DNA from: Acidobacteriota bacterium
GTDB taxonomy: Bacteria > Acidobacteriota > JAAYUB01
Length of the DNA: 64,000 nt
Assembly: GCA_029565065.1 (NCBI GenBank)
Contig: JAKQOW010000048.1
Location: 1 to 64,000, forward strand
Direction: 5' to 3'
Position numbers and translations under genes: made by a program. Below the pieces are notes generated by a model that searched no databases, was not told where the DNA came from, and saw nothing but the letters and a program-made list of their open reading frames with translations. Of this stretch, positions 1 to 8,321 are shown in pieces. Position 1 is the first letter of the stretch; the number at the start of each line of letters is the position of its first letter.

Positions 1-8
1 TTGGCGGA

Positions 9-3000
9 CTATTTGAATTCGCGCCAGTAGTTCATCCGGACTTCCACGCCGGCCGTGGGATTCATGTCGTAGGTGATGTTGCCGGCCGCGGCGTCGAACT
101 TCTCGAACTTGTCGTGGCTCTGGCTGTAGCCCCAGCCCCACGTCTCGCCGGTGCCGATATCGATCCAGCCTTCGCCGCGGGCGCCCTTGTGGAACGCCGA
201 GGCGCGGCCGTACCAGCTGCCGCCGGATGACAACTCCACCGGAGTGGAGTTGAAGTATCCGCCGTTCAGCGCGTTGAAGATGTACGCCGAGGACGTGCCG
301 GCGCCGACGGTGTGGTTGATCGGATCGCAGCTCGTGCCGCCGACGAAGAACTTGTAGGAGGTGGTGGCGATCCAGGCCCGGTCCTTGGTGAAGAAGATGG
401 TGGGCCGGAAGGGCGAGGACTCACCCTCCGCGGCTCCCGGAAACTCGAAGTAGAAGCCCTTGCTGGTGCTCGGGTTGAAGGTGGTGGTCGCGCCGGTGCT
501 GGCGATCAGGTCGGAGACGGGGATGACGCCGGACGTCGGCAGGTTCTCCTTGACCAGGCAGTACATCACGCCGGCCGACCGGGCGCCGAACGACGAGTCG
601 ATGGGCTTGCCGTACTCGTTGAACGTGATGAGCGTCTTGTAGCCGATGCCGGGCAGGTTGATCGTGGCCACAAACGGCACCGAGTAGATGGGCGTGCCGT
701 TTTTGGCCTGGAACATCAGCCGGGCGGTCGTGTTGGTGATGTCGGCCTTGTCCAGGACGAACTGGTACAGGTTGCCGTCATAGTCGCCGATGTAGACCTC
801 GTCCACGTACGGATCGCGGTCCCGGGGCGACACGAAGGCCACCGGCGGAGCGAAGAAGCAGTTCCCCACCCGGCTGACCAGCGCGGTGGGCGACGCCCCG
901 AACGCGGTCGTGGAGGTGTCGGCCATGTGGTAGGAGTAGATGATCGAGGGCACTCCGTTGGTCGGGTCGGTGAGGTTGAGGATGAACACCGACTTGCCCA
1001 GCTTGGCGGGCTCGGGGAACGACGGATTCAGGTTGAATCCGGATCCCACCACCGCGCCGAACATCCCGTTGGGATAATCGGCGGTGGCCGGACCGAAGCG
1101 GCCCAGCGCCGGCACGGACCAGGTCTCGCCCAGGGGGTTCGCGGTCGTGCCGCTGAAGCGCCACATGAACTCCGGGCTGTCGGGGTTGGTGATGTCCAGA
1201 CAGTAGTATTCGCGGCCGCCCGCGCCGATGCCGAACACGCACAGCGTGTGCCAGTCCCCGCTGCTGTCGCGCGCGTCGATCACCTTGGGCGAGGACGCCA
1301 TGTAGTAGAAGTGCGGGCGGCGGTTGTAGATGCGGGTGCCGTACACGTCGGGCTGCCCCTGGCTGTTGACGTCGCCGGATGCGTACAGCTCGGTGTAAAT
1401 CCGGGCCGGCCGGGAGCTGGTCCCCTCGATGGCCGCCGGGATGATGAAGGACCACAGCTCGGCGCCGGTCTCCACGTCCACACAGTGGAGTTGGCCGTCG
1501 TTGGAGCCGAACAGCAGCATGGGGATGCGGTCCTGCAGGCTCTTGGCCCAATTGAGATACTCGGCGCTGCCGTACGCGGTCAGGGACGGCGGGCCCACGA
1601 ACGCGGGCGTGGAGTAGGTGATGGAGCCCAGCGGCAGGGTGCGCACCCAGGTGATGAACAGCTCGAGCTCATCCTTGGAGAGGCTGCCGAGTCCGGCCGT
1701 GGACGCGATGTCGTTGCCGTTGGTCTTGGTAAATTCCGTCATATCGTCGCCGTCCAGGAACAACATGACCCGATCCGTGTGCGGCGTGGTATCGATCCAG
1801 TCGGCGAAATCCCACAGCTTGTTGTCGGAGTTCTTGGTGAAGTCGGTCAGGAAGTCGATCTTGCCTTCCACCGTGGATGTGGTCAGAGCCTGGAAGGCCC
1901 GCATGTGCCCCTTGAACACGGGGCTGTAGGTCATGGAGGCCTTGAACATCACGTTCTGGAGCAGCACCTTCTCCGGCATGGCTTTCGGGAACGTGATGGC
2001 CGTGGGTTCGATGAAGCCCAGGATGGGCTCGGTGTCGCCGCTGATCTCGCTGCCGAGGCTGCCCAGGATCTTCTCCAGGGAGTTGAGGAGGTCGCCTTCG
2101 TTGTCGGCGAAGTAGGCGTAGTTGGTGCCGCCGGCCTGGGCGATGGAGTCGAGGCCGGCTTTGTCGGATTCCGACTGGAGGCCGAACCCGACAACGAAGG
2201 TGTCCACCTTGTGCCGGCTGCGCAGCGTGTCGGCGGCGTCGACCGCCGCGTCGACGCCGGCGCAGGTGTCGCGGCCGTCGGTGAGGAGCATGATCGCATT
2301 GTAGCGGCAGTCGAAATACTGGTCGGGCAGCGGCGTCAGGCCGGTCTGGCTCTCGTACGGCGACCAGTTTTTGTGGGTGCCGGACGCCAGATCAAAGTAG
2401 TAGCAGGCCTTGGTCGAGTTGTCCAGATTCCGGTTGAACAGATAGCGAGCGATCGACTGGAGCGAATAGCTGATGGGCGTGGAGCCGCGGGCCGGCAGCT
2501 CGGTCGCGAACTTCCAGGTCAGGCCGGGCACGGTGAGAGTGCCGGTGGTGCGGTCGAAGTTGCGGTCCACCCACGACTTGATGGCGCCCCGGTTGTCGTA
2601 GCCGGGATCGACGCTGGACATGAACGGATCGTTGTCGGAGCCGTGCGGCAGAGGCACCAGCAACCGGTCCCGGCTGCCGCTGCAGCCGGAGCCGATGAAG
2701 AAGTAGGTGTCGTAAGTTCGCGTCCTGGTGCCGTCTCTCCGCTCGGTGACGGTGTAGAGGTTGGTGGGGAAGTAGGCGTAATTGCTGTACCACCGGCCGC
2801 GGGAGTAGTACCGATTGATGTCGTGCCCAAGCGCATAGGAATCGGAGTTGGTGTACATCCAGAACGACCAGCGCAGGCGGAGGTTGTCGCGGCTCATGAG
2901 CGAGTTGATGGCCGTCTTGGTGATGTAGATTTTCGAATCGGTGCGCTGCCCGGCGAAGTCGTAGTTGGAGCACTGGCCGCCGCTGGCGCCGTTGGGCTGG

Positions 3001-3167
3001 CAGGACATGGAGCCCGACACGTCGATGACGAAGTGAATGTTCGGGGGCAGCAGCCGGCCGATGGGGTCGTTGGGGTCGTAGACCGGCTGGTTCTGGCCCG
3101 TCTGCGCCACGGCCGCCAGGCCGCTCAGGACCAGAATTATCAGAAACCACAGCCAACGGGTGTTCAT
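9..3167 (-). CDS. pilY1: PilY1-like type IV pilus tip/assembly protein
   Basis: A 1052-residue secreted protein that probably caps or helps assemble type IV pili and may act in adhesion. Residues 1-21 are a signal peptide. A von Willebrand A domain follows, with a MIDAS motif DVSGS (Asp49, Ser51, Ser53) and a later TDGRDTC loop. The C-terminal half has beta-propeller features such as VYIGDYDGNLYQF, typical of the PilY1 C-domain. The start has an excellent ribosome site (AAGGAGG, 7 nt upstream). It is the last gene of the minor pilin operon, 24 nt after the PilX-like gene. Its length fits the PilY1 family. The family call is firm; the ligand is unknown. Confidence 0.9.
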   Translation of the reverse strand: MNTRWLWFLIILVLSGLAAVAQTGQNQPVYDPNDPIGRLLPPNIHFVIDVSGSMSCQPNGASGGQCSNYDFAGQRTDSKIYITKTAINSLMSRDNLRLRWSFWMYTNSDSYALGHDINRYYSRGRWYSNYAYFPTNLYTVTERRDGTRTRTYDTYFFIGSGCSGSRDRLLVPLPHGSDNDPFMSSVDPGYDNRGAIKSWVDRNFDRTTGTLTVPGLTWKFATELPARGSTPISYSLQSIARYLFNRNLDNSTKACYYFDLASGTHKNWSPYESQTGLTPLPDQYFDCRYNAIMLLTDGRDTCAGVDAAVDAADTLRSRHKVDTFVVGFGLQSESDKAGLDSIAQAGGTNYAYFADNEGDLLNSLEKILGSLGSEISGDTEPILGFIEPTAITFPKAMPEKVLLQNVMFKASMTYSPVFKGHMRAFQALTTSTVEGKIDFLTDFTKNSDNKLWDFADWIDTTPHTDRVMLFLDGDDMTEFTKTNGNDIASTAGLGSLSKDELELFITWVRTLPLGSITYSTPAFVGPPSLTAYGSAEYLNWAKSLQDRIPMLLFGSNDGQLHCVDVETGAELWSFIIPAAIEGTSSRPARIYTELYASGDVNSQGQPDVYGTRIYNRRPHFYYMASSPKVIDARDSSGDWHTLCVFGIGAGGREYYCLDITNPDSPEFMWRFSGTTANPLGETWSVPALGRFGPATADYPNGMFGAVVGSGFNLNPSFPEPAKLGKSVFILNLTDPTNGVPSIIYSYHMADTSTTAFGASPTALVSRVGNCFFAPPVAFVSPRDRDPYVDEVYIGDYDGNLYQFVLDKADITNTTARLMFQAKNGTPIYSVPFVATINLPGIGYKTLITFNEYGKPIDSSFGARSAGVMYCLVKENLPTSGVIPVSDLIASTGATTTFNPSTSKGFYFEFPGAAEGESSPFRPTIFFTKDRAWIATTSYKFFVGGTSCDPINHTVGAGTSSAYIFNALNGGYFNSTPVELSSGGSWYGRASAFHKGARGEGWIDIGTGETWGWGYSQSHDKFEKFDAAAGNITYDMNPTAGVEVRMNYWREFK

Positions 3168-3191
3168 GGTGATCCTCCTTCTTGCGCCCGG

Positions 3192-3776
3192 CTATTTCTG
3201 CGGATTGACGTTCCCTTCGCCGCCGCCGAAGGAGTCCTTCGAGGCGTCGACGATGGGCGTGTCCAGAAAAATCATCTCTTCCAGAATCTTGCGGGAGCCC
3301 ATCCAGCTCTCGCCGACCGAGCGGACGTAAAAGTAGCCGTCGGCCTCGATGGGCAGGTTGTTGGTATCCAATTCGGTGGGATCGGTGTTGACCACGTACA
3401 CCGCGTAGCGCCGGTTGGTGCCGCTGTCGATGAGGGCGGCGACATGCGTGTTGCCGCTGTTGGGATCCAGCAGCCGTTTCCACTTGGCGGCGGTGGTGCT
3501 GGTGGGGCCGTAGTCGTAGTCGTTGACGCTGGGATTGATCTGGTACATCGCCGAGATCTGTTCACGGCTGGTGAGGTTGTGGAGCATCCGCCGGGCGTGC
3601 ATCAGGCCGGCTTCGGCGGCGTAGAACGCCTCCTTGCCGTACGCCTGGTTGCGGGTGACATACACCTCGGACGTGGTGATCAGGATGACGCCCGAGGCCA
3701 GCATGGCCAGGGCCATCACGATGAGCAGGGCGATGATCATGGCGACGCCCTTGTTGTTGACGCGTTGTCGTTTCAT
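3192..3776 (-). CDS. pilX: PilX-like minor pilin
   Basis: A 194-residue prepilin-like protein. The N-terminus is a short basic leader, Gly10, then the hydrophobic helix VAMIIALLIVMALAMLASG, followed by the EAFYAAEAGLMHARRML segment typical of PilX/GspK-type pilins. Residue +5 after the predicted cleavage is Ile, not the usual Glu, as in tip-type pilins. I moved the start in from a longer open frame to the ATG at 3776 because AGGAGG lies just upstream and the prepilin leader begins there. It sits between the PilW-like and PilY1-like genes. It probably initiates or primes pilus assembly with them. Confidence 0.82.
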   Translation of the reverse strand: MKRQRVNNKGVAMIIALLIVMALAMLASGVILITTSEVYVTRNQAYGKEAFYAAEAGLMHARRMLHNLTSREQISAMYQINPSVNDYDYGPTSTTAAKWKRLLDPNSGNTHVAALIDSGTNRRYAVYVVNTDPTELDTNNLPIEADGYFYVRSVGESWMGSRKILEEMIFLDTPIVDASKDSFGGGEGNVNPQK

Positions 3777-3804
3777 GCGATGCCTCCTGTGGCGCGCGCC
3801 GCCG

Positions 3805-4929
3805 TCATTCCTCCGGCTCCGGCCGGAGGTTCCGGAACATGACCACCTGCGTGTACACCTCGCGGAATTGCGGGATCGACTGGATGGCGCCGGCGGAGCG
3901 GTCTTCAATGCCCGGCCGCCGGTAGTAAATGTCCTGGGTGCCGACACGCGCCCCGGCCATCACCTCCGGCATGGCGAAGGTCCGGCCGATGAGGGTGATG
4001 CGCATGGCCCGCAGGTGCTGCAACTGGGCGTTGGTGATGTTCTGGAAATTCGTGGTGATCCATTCGGCGCCGGTGATGTTGTTGTCATCGTCGGCGTCGA
4101 TACCCATGGCCACCTGGAGGTCCTCCACGTACCGGGAGACCTCTTCGGGCACGGCGTTGGGCCGGGCCTCCAGCCGCATGAGCCGCGGCACGTCGGGGAT
4201 GTTGGTGTCGATGTAGTACTCCCAGATGCGGATGCGCATGATGGTGGAACCGGGCGGGTAGGACTGGGGAAAGCCGCTCGGCGAGTTCACGCCGTACGGG
4301 TCGTTCGCGCCGGCGTTGAAAGTGACTTCGGTGAAGGGATTGCCCGACTGCGGACCCTGGATGGTGGTGGGGACGAACAGGTCGGCGAAGATCTGGGCGC
4401 CGGGATCCCACGGATTGTCCACTATTGGGGCGTTGGTGATGAGGAGCAGGTCGCCCTCCTGAAAGGGCTCGCCGCTGATCTTCACCGCCTTGAACTGGGA
4501 GCTGGGGGGGCTGTACTCGTCGCGGAGCTGGGCGTCGTTGATGATGTCGGGCTCCACCACGCGGATCCGGTCGGGGATGGTGGAATCGTAGCCGGCGTAG
4601 TGGCCCAGCTGCAGCCCGGAGACGAACGGCTGCCACTGCGCGTTGGTGCACTCCACGATGTTGAACTGGTAAGCGCCCTTGAGGATCTGCAGCGGCGCCC
4701 ACTTGGTGTAGGCGCCCACCACCCGCAGGTCGGAAGACATCGTGTCCAGCGCGAAGCGCATGTTGGTGCGCAGCTCCGCCAGCGCCACGTGGGCGGTGGT
4801 GGCGTTCTGGTTTTCGAAGAAGAGCGCGGTGGCGCCGCCGATGATGACCAGCATGATCACCAGGGTGATCATGGCCTCGAGCAGCGAAAACCCGCGCCGG
4901 TTCGGCCGTCGGTTCGATGTGGGTGTCAT
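3805..4929 (-). CDS. pilW: PilW-like minor pilin
   Basis: A 374-residue protein with a class III signal: a basic leader RPNRRG, then FSLLEAMITLVIMLVIIGGA with the conserved Glu at +5 after cleavage. The long C-terminal region has no motif I recognise, as is usual for PilW. I chose the ATG at 4929 over one seven codons upstream because GAGGAGA precedes it. The gene lies 17 nt after the PilV-like gene and 28 nt before the PilX-like gene, so all four are probably co-transcribed. Expected role: minor pilin linking the tip complex to the major fibre. Confidence 0.85.
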   Translation of the reverse strand: MTPTSNRRPNRRGFSLLEAMITLVIMLVIIGGATALFFENQNATTAHVALAELRTNMRFALDTMSSDLRVVGAYTKWAPLQILKGAYQFNIVECTNAQWQPFVSGLQLGHYAGYDSTIPDRIRVVEPDIINDAQLRDEYSPPSSQFKAVKISGEPFQEGDLLLITNAPIVDNPWDPGAQIFADLFVPTTIQGPQSGNPFTEVTFNAGANDPYGVNSPSGFPQSYPPGSTIMRIRIWEYYIDTNIPDVPRLMRLEARPNAVPEEVSRYVEDLQVAMGIDADDDNNITGAEWITTNFQNITNAQLQHLRAMRITLIGRTFAMPEVMAGARVGTQDIYYRRPGIEDRSAGAIQSIPQFREVYTQVVMFRNLRPEPEE

Positions 4930-4946
4930 GGCCGTTCTCCTCGCCG

Positions 4947-5408
4947 TCAATCGTGGTACCGGTAGAGGACCATCCGGACGATCTGCTCGGACTCGTCATT
5001 CAGCCCGAGCAGCTTCGCATAGTCCTCGGTGTACCTGACCTCCACCGTCACCTTGACCAGTTGGTCGGTTCCCGCCGGCACGTCGGAGGTGCTGGTGGTG
5101 CAGGTGAAGTCGTACTTGTTGGTGTCATACATGTAGTCGGCCACCATGTCGAGGTCGGTGCTCGTGATGGACCCGCTGCCGTCAAGCAGCGCGGAGTCGT
5201 CGGGCAGCAGCATGACCCGTTCCATTACCACCTCGCCCAGGTACATGAGGCCGCTCACGCCGCCCGCGGCGCTGTTGTTTTTCATGGACCGCAGGAACAC
5301 CTGGATCACGCCCAGGACCCCCAGGGCCATGACCACCAGGGCCACCAGCGCGGTGATCAGCGTGGCGCCCCGCCGGTTGAGCCGCAGTCGCTTGCCTGGA
5401 ATCATCAT
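4947..5408 (-). CDS. pilV: PilV-like minor pilin
   Basis: A 153-residue first gene of the minor pilin operon. The N-terminus reads RLRLNRRG, then ATLITALVALVVMALGVLG, a prepilin leader and helix. The +5 residue is Thr instead of Glu, which is unusual for a PilV-type pilin. The rest is a short globular domain with residues such as ERVMLLPDDSALLDG after the helix. The start codon could be 5408 or the adjacent ATG at 5405. The upstream AT-rich stretch holds a good sigma-70-type promoter and inverted repeats. Assignment as PilV rather than another minor pilin rests on gene order. Confidence 0.75.
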   Translation of the reverse strand: MMIPGKRLRLNRRGATLITALVALVVMALGVLGVIQVFLRSMKNNSAAGGVSGLMYLGEVVMERVMLLPDDSALLDGSGSITSTDLDMVADYMYDTNKYDFTCTTSTSDVPAGTDQLVKVTVEVRYTEDYAKLLGLNDESEQIVRMVLYRYHD

Positions 5409-5438
5409 TCACCTCGCAGATAAAGACGCTCGGTTGAA

Positions 5439-5488
5439 ATCAGATAAGTAGCAAAAGACGTGCCGAAGCGCGCGCGCAATTATCTGAT
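5439..5488. repeat. 9-bp inverted repeat in the pilin operon leader
   Basis: ATCAGATAA at 5439-5447 and TTATCTGAT at 5480-5488 are perfect inverted copies with a 32-nt spacer. They lie between the predicted transcription start (about 5493, minus strand) and pilV. They could be two half-sites of an operator or the stem of a leader hairpin. Confidence 0.7.
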
Positions 5489-5499
5489 TGATCACGAGT

Positions 5500-5529
5500 A
5501 TATTACAATTTTCGCAAGGTTGGCGTCAA
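5500..5529 (-). promoter_or_regulatory. Predicted sigma-70-type promoter of pilVWXY
   Basis: On the minus strand, TTGACG (5524-5529) and TAATAT (5500-5505) are separated by 18 nt, giving a start near 5493 and an 85-nt leader before pilV. It is the best promoter match upstream of the operon. Confidence 0.55.
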
Positions 5530-5532
5530 TTT

Positions 5533-5547
5533 AAAATGTAACATTTT
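5533..5547. repeat. 15-bp palindrome upstream of the pilin promoter
   Basis: AAAATGT-A-ACATTTT is a perfect palindrome placed just upstream of the -35 box of the pilin promoter. An overlapping pair GTAAC/GTTAC (5538-5542, 5548-5552) gives a second symmetry. The position suits an activator site shared with the divergent glycosyltransferase gene. Confidence 0.6.
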
Positions 5548-5604
5548 GTTACTATCCCATTGTCGCCCAAGGACCTGTCAAATCCCCCTTCCCCAGGAGA
5601 GACA

Positions 5605-5633
5605 TTGGCATCGGCCGCCGCATCTGTTACAAT
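5605..5633 (+). promoter_or_regulatory. Predicted promoter of the glycosyltransferase gene
   Basis: TTGGCA (5605-5610), a 17-nt spacer and TACAAT (5628-5633) with an upstream TG (extended -10). The predicted start, near 5640, lies downstream of the TTG at 5560 and the ATG at 5632, so the gene must start further in. Confidence 0.6.
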
Positions 5634-5676
5634 GCCCCCTTTGTCGCATTCAAGACCGGCAGCGTCAGACAGAGCC

Positions 5677-6711
5677 GTGAAGATACTCCACATCTGGAAA
5701 CGCATCGACCACCATTCCGCCCATTCCGGCTACGACCAGCTCAGCCGCCACATGGACTGCACCCACTACCGGCCGGGCCGGATCTTCCATTTCCTCTACG
5801 CGCGCAATCCCAAGCGCTTCCGCTGGGTGGGCGCCATCGATCCGGAATGGTACAGCTTCGAGTACTTCTGCACCGAGGCCGAGCTGCTGGTCCGCATCAA
5901 TCTCGTTTCCAAGACCGTGTTCCACATCCTGTACGGCGAAAACCAGTTCCGCTTCCTGGGCCAGGCGCCGCTGCGCCGCGGCAACCGGGTGGTCGCCACC
6001 TTCCACCAGCCGCCGGACGTGCTGCCCCGCGCCATCCCGAAGACCTCGCGGATCGCCCGTGCCGACGCCATCGTCGTGGTGGGGAGCAGCCAGGAGGAGT
6101 ACTTCCGCGGGCTGACCGGCCGGGACAACGTCTACCGCGTGCCCCACGGAATCGATGCCGACTACTTCACCCCCGGCGAGCCGCCGCCCGAAAGCGACGA
6201 GCTCCACTGCGTCACCGTCGGCTGGTGGCTGCGGGACGTGGAGACCATCCGCCGCGTGATCGCCACCACCAGCCAGTTGCGGCGGCCTCGCATCCGGTAC
6301 CACATCGTGACCTTCCCGTGGTGCCAGGAATTTTACCAGGGCCTGCCCCACGTGCAGATGTACAGCGGGATCGCCGACGAGGAGCTCCGGACGCTGTACC
6401 GGCGCTGCGACCTCATGCTGCTCCCCCTGAACGACTGCACCGCCAACAACGCCGTGCTCGAAGCCGGCGCCTGCGGGCTGCCCGTCTTCACGTCGGCGGC
6501 CGGATCCATCCGCGATTACGTGACCGAGGCCGGCGCGGTGATCGCGCCTCCCAAGGACCCCGACTACCTCATCGACGCGCTGGTCGCCGCGGCCGGCGAC
6601 CGGGTGCGGCTGCGGGCCATGGGCCGGGCGGCGCGGCTGCAGGCGGAGCAGTTTGCGTGGCCGCGGGTGGCCGAGCGGATGCGCACCGTTTACGCGCGGA
6701 TCCTCGGGTGA
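5677..6711 (+). CDS. Family 4-type glycosyltransferase
   Basis: A 344-residue GT-B glycosyltransferase. The N-terminus VKILHIWKRIDHHSAHSGYD is the usual first strand and glycine region of GT4 enzymes. Near the C-terminus, NNAVLEAGACGLPVFTS carries the conserved Glu and the nucleotide-sugar binding loop. I start it at GTG 5677: the frame is open from 5560, but a promoter covers 5605-5633 and homologous N-termini usually begin at this strand. The ribosome site is weak, so the start is not certain. It is followed 9 nt later by the Yip1-like gene. The substrate is unknown; cell-surface glycan synthesis is an inference. Confidence 0.8.
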   Translation: MKILHIWKRIDHHSAHSGYDQLSRHMDCTHYRPGRIFHFLYARNPKRFRWVGAIDPEWYSFEYFCTEAELLVRINLVSKTVFHILYGENQFRFLGQAPLRRGNRVVATFHQPPDVLPRAIPKTSRIARADAIVVVGSSQEEYFRGLTGRDNVYRVPHGIDADYFTPGEPPPESDELHCVTVGWWLRDVETIRRVIATTSQLRRPRIRYHIVTFPWCQEFYQGLPHVQMYSGIADEELRTLYRRCDLMLLPLNDCTANNAVLEAGACGLPVFTSAAGSIRDYVTEAGAVIAPPKDPDYLIDALVAAAGDRVRLRAMGRAARLQAEQFAWPRVAERMRTVYARILG

Positions 6712-6720
6712 GGGTGCGCT

Positions 6721-7551
6721 ATGCTGGCCGTCTGCCCCCGATGTGAAAAAGCCCTGGTCGTGGACGACTCCGGCTGGCATACCTGCCGGCACTGCGCCGG
6801 CCGGGTGTGGATTCCCGATCCCGCCAACCCGGACCGCCCCCCCGCCGACGACCCGGCCGCGGCTGCGCCCGCACCCGGCCCGGCCCCGGAGCCGGAGCAG
6901 CCGGCCGCCGTGGCCATCCCGTGGGAGGCCGGCCGCGGGGGCGCGCTCGGCCGCCTGCTGGCGACGGTCTCGCTGTTCCTGTTCCGCAGCCGCCAGGCCT
7001 ATGGCCGTTTCCCGGACCACCCGGAAAACGGCCGGTCCTTCGTCTACGGCCTGCTGATGGTTGCCGTCGGCCTGGTGGTTCATTTCCAACTGCAGGCGAT
7101 GTCCTACGATTTCCTCATGCGCTCGCTGGCGCAGCCGGACGCGTCGGCGGAGATTCCCGCCTGGCTGCAGGGAACCATCCAGGAGATGCAGCGGGTTCAC
7201 CTTGACAGCGCGTTCTTCCAATTCTCGTCGCTCCTGGCCCCCCTGCTCGCCGCAGCCATCGTCATGGGCGGCCACCGCCTGCTGACCATGGGGATGTTCC
7301 TCGCCCGCGGCCGCGCGACGCCATCCGCCGACCGCGCCTTCCGTCCGCTCGCCTACTCCTACACGCCGTTTCTGTTCATCGCCGTGCCCTTCCTGGGACC
7401 CATCTGGTTCATGGTGGTGCAGTACCACGCGCTGCACGCGGGCCTGCAGCTCTCCCGCCGGGCCGCCATGTTGCTGGCGGCGCTGAATTTCCTTTTCTTC
7501 AACTTCGTCCTGTCGTTCTGGAACTTCATCTATACGTTGTTGATCGGATGA
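6721..7551 (+). CDS. Zinc-ribbon membrane protein, Yip1-like
   Basis: A 276-residue protein. Cys5-x2-Cys8 and Cys22-x2-Cys25 form an N-terminal zinc ribbon, followed by a Pro/Ala-rich linker to about residue 60. Four or five hydrophobic segments follow (for example LLMVAVGLVVHF, LLAPLLAAAIVMGGH, FLFIAVPFLGPIWFMVV and a C-terminal FNFVLSFWNFIYTLLIG), in a pattern like Yip1/DUF-type permease-like proteins. It is spaced 9 nt from the glycosyltransferase and is probably co-expressed. The function is unknown; the Yip1 resemblance is judged from topology only. Confidence 0.6.
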   Translation: MLAVCPRCEKALVVDDSGWHTCRHCAGRVWIPDPANPDRPPADDPAAAAPAPGPAPEPEQPAAVAIPWEAGRGGALGRLLATVSLFLFRSRQAYGRFPDHPENGRSFVYGLLMVAVGLVVHFQLQAMSYDFLMRSLAQPDASAEIPAWLQGTIQEMQRVHLDSAFFQFSSLLAPLLAAAIVMGGHRLLTMGMFLARGRATPSADRAFRPLAYSYTPFLFIAVPFLGPIWFMVVQYHALHAGLQLSRRAAMLLAALNFLFFNFVLSFWNFIYTLLIG

Positions 7552-7607
7552 CCGGGTGATGCGCCGCCCGCTGCCGCGGACGGCGCCCGGGGAATGAATA
7601 CGGAAAC

Positions 7608-7634
7608 GGAACCTGTCCGGGCCGCCGACGTATT
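7608..7634 (+). promoter_or_regulatory. Candidate ECF-type promoter of the sigma operon
   Basis: GGAACC at 7608-7613 and CGTATT at 7629-7634 are 15 nt apart, resembling the GGAAC/CGT pattern of ECF sigma promoters and suggesting autoregulation. The 122-nt gap holds no other clear signal. Confidence 0.4.
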
Positions 7635-7673
7635 ATCGGAACGAAGTCACGCGTTGCGGCTTCCGGCAGGCCG

Positions 7674-8321
7674 ATGATGCAGTCAGCGACAATCGAGATG
7701 ATTCAAACGAACGCCTGCGACCGCCTGGCGCATCTGGACGACAACGCCCTCATGCTGTTCGCCCGGAACGGAGACGGCGACGCGTACATGGAGCTGGTCC
7801 GCCGCTACAAGCAGCTCATGGTCAACTACGTCTACCGGCTGGTGTGGGACTACGACTGCGCGACGGATCTGGCCCAGGAGGTTTTCGTGCGGCTGTTCCG
7901 CAACATCGACCGGTACGACAACCGGCTCAAGTTCTCCACCTGGATCTACAAGATCGCCACCAATCTGGCGTTCGACGAGCTGCGGCGGCGCAAGCGGCGC
8001 CAGACCCAGCCGTTCTCCCGCGAGATCGAGTCGCTGCCCGACGACCATGCCGCCCGGCACGATCCCCGGGCGGCCCATCGGCCCGATCCCGAAGAGGCGC
8101 TGCTGCGGTCGGAGGCGGCCCAGGCGATCCTGGCGGCCCTGCAGGAGCTGCCGGCTGAGCACCGCCAGCTGTTCGTGCTCAAGGAGATGGAGCAACTGCC
8201 CCTGGAGGAGATCAGCCACATCACCGGAGTCAAGGTGGGCACGCTGAAATCGCGCCTGTTCCGGTCGCGCGAATTCCTGCGGGAGCGGTTGACGGGATAC
8301 TTTCAGCGAGGTCAAGCGTGA
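7674..8321 (+). CDS. ECF-type RNA polymerase sigma factor
   Basis: A 215-residue group 4 sigma factor. Region 2 spans about residues 25-100, with the core-binding stretch DLAQEVFVRLFRNIDRYD and the -10-recognition segment FSTWIYKIATNLAFDELRRR. Region 4 is C-terminal, with LPAEHRQLFVLKEMEQLPLE and the helix-turn-helix ISHITGVKVGTLKSRLFRSR. Two ATG codons are tandem at 7674 and 7677; either could be used. Its stop overlaps the start of the anti-sigma gene (TGATG), a sign of translational coupling. The signal is probably envelope stress, judged from the downstream membrane anti-sigma and PDZ protein. Confidence 0.93.
   Translation: MMQSATIEMIQTNACDRLAHLDDNALMLFARNGDGDAYMELVRRYKQLMVNYVYRLVWDYDCATDLAQEVFVRLFRNIDRYDNRLKFSTWIYKIATNLAFDELRRRKRRQTQPFSREIESLPDDHAARHDPRAAHRPDPEEALLRSEAAQAILAALQELPAEHRQLFVLKEMEQLPLEEISHITGVKVGTLKSRLFRSREFLRERLTGYFQRGQA

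Noticed and set aside
312-3842. A 1176-codon open frame opposite pilY1
   Set aside because: It runs antisense through the clear pilY1 and pilX genes; its translation is Arg/Gly/Val-rich with no domain, as expected for the shadow of a GC-rich gene.
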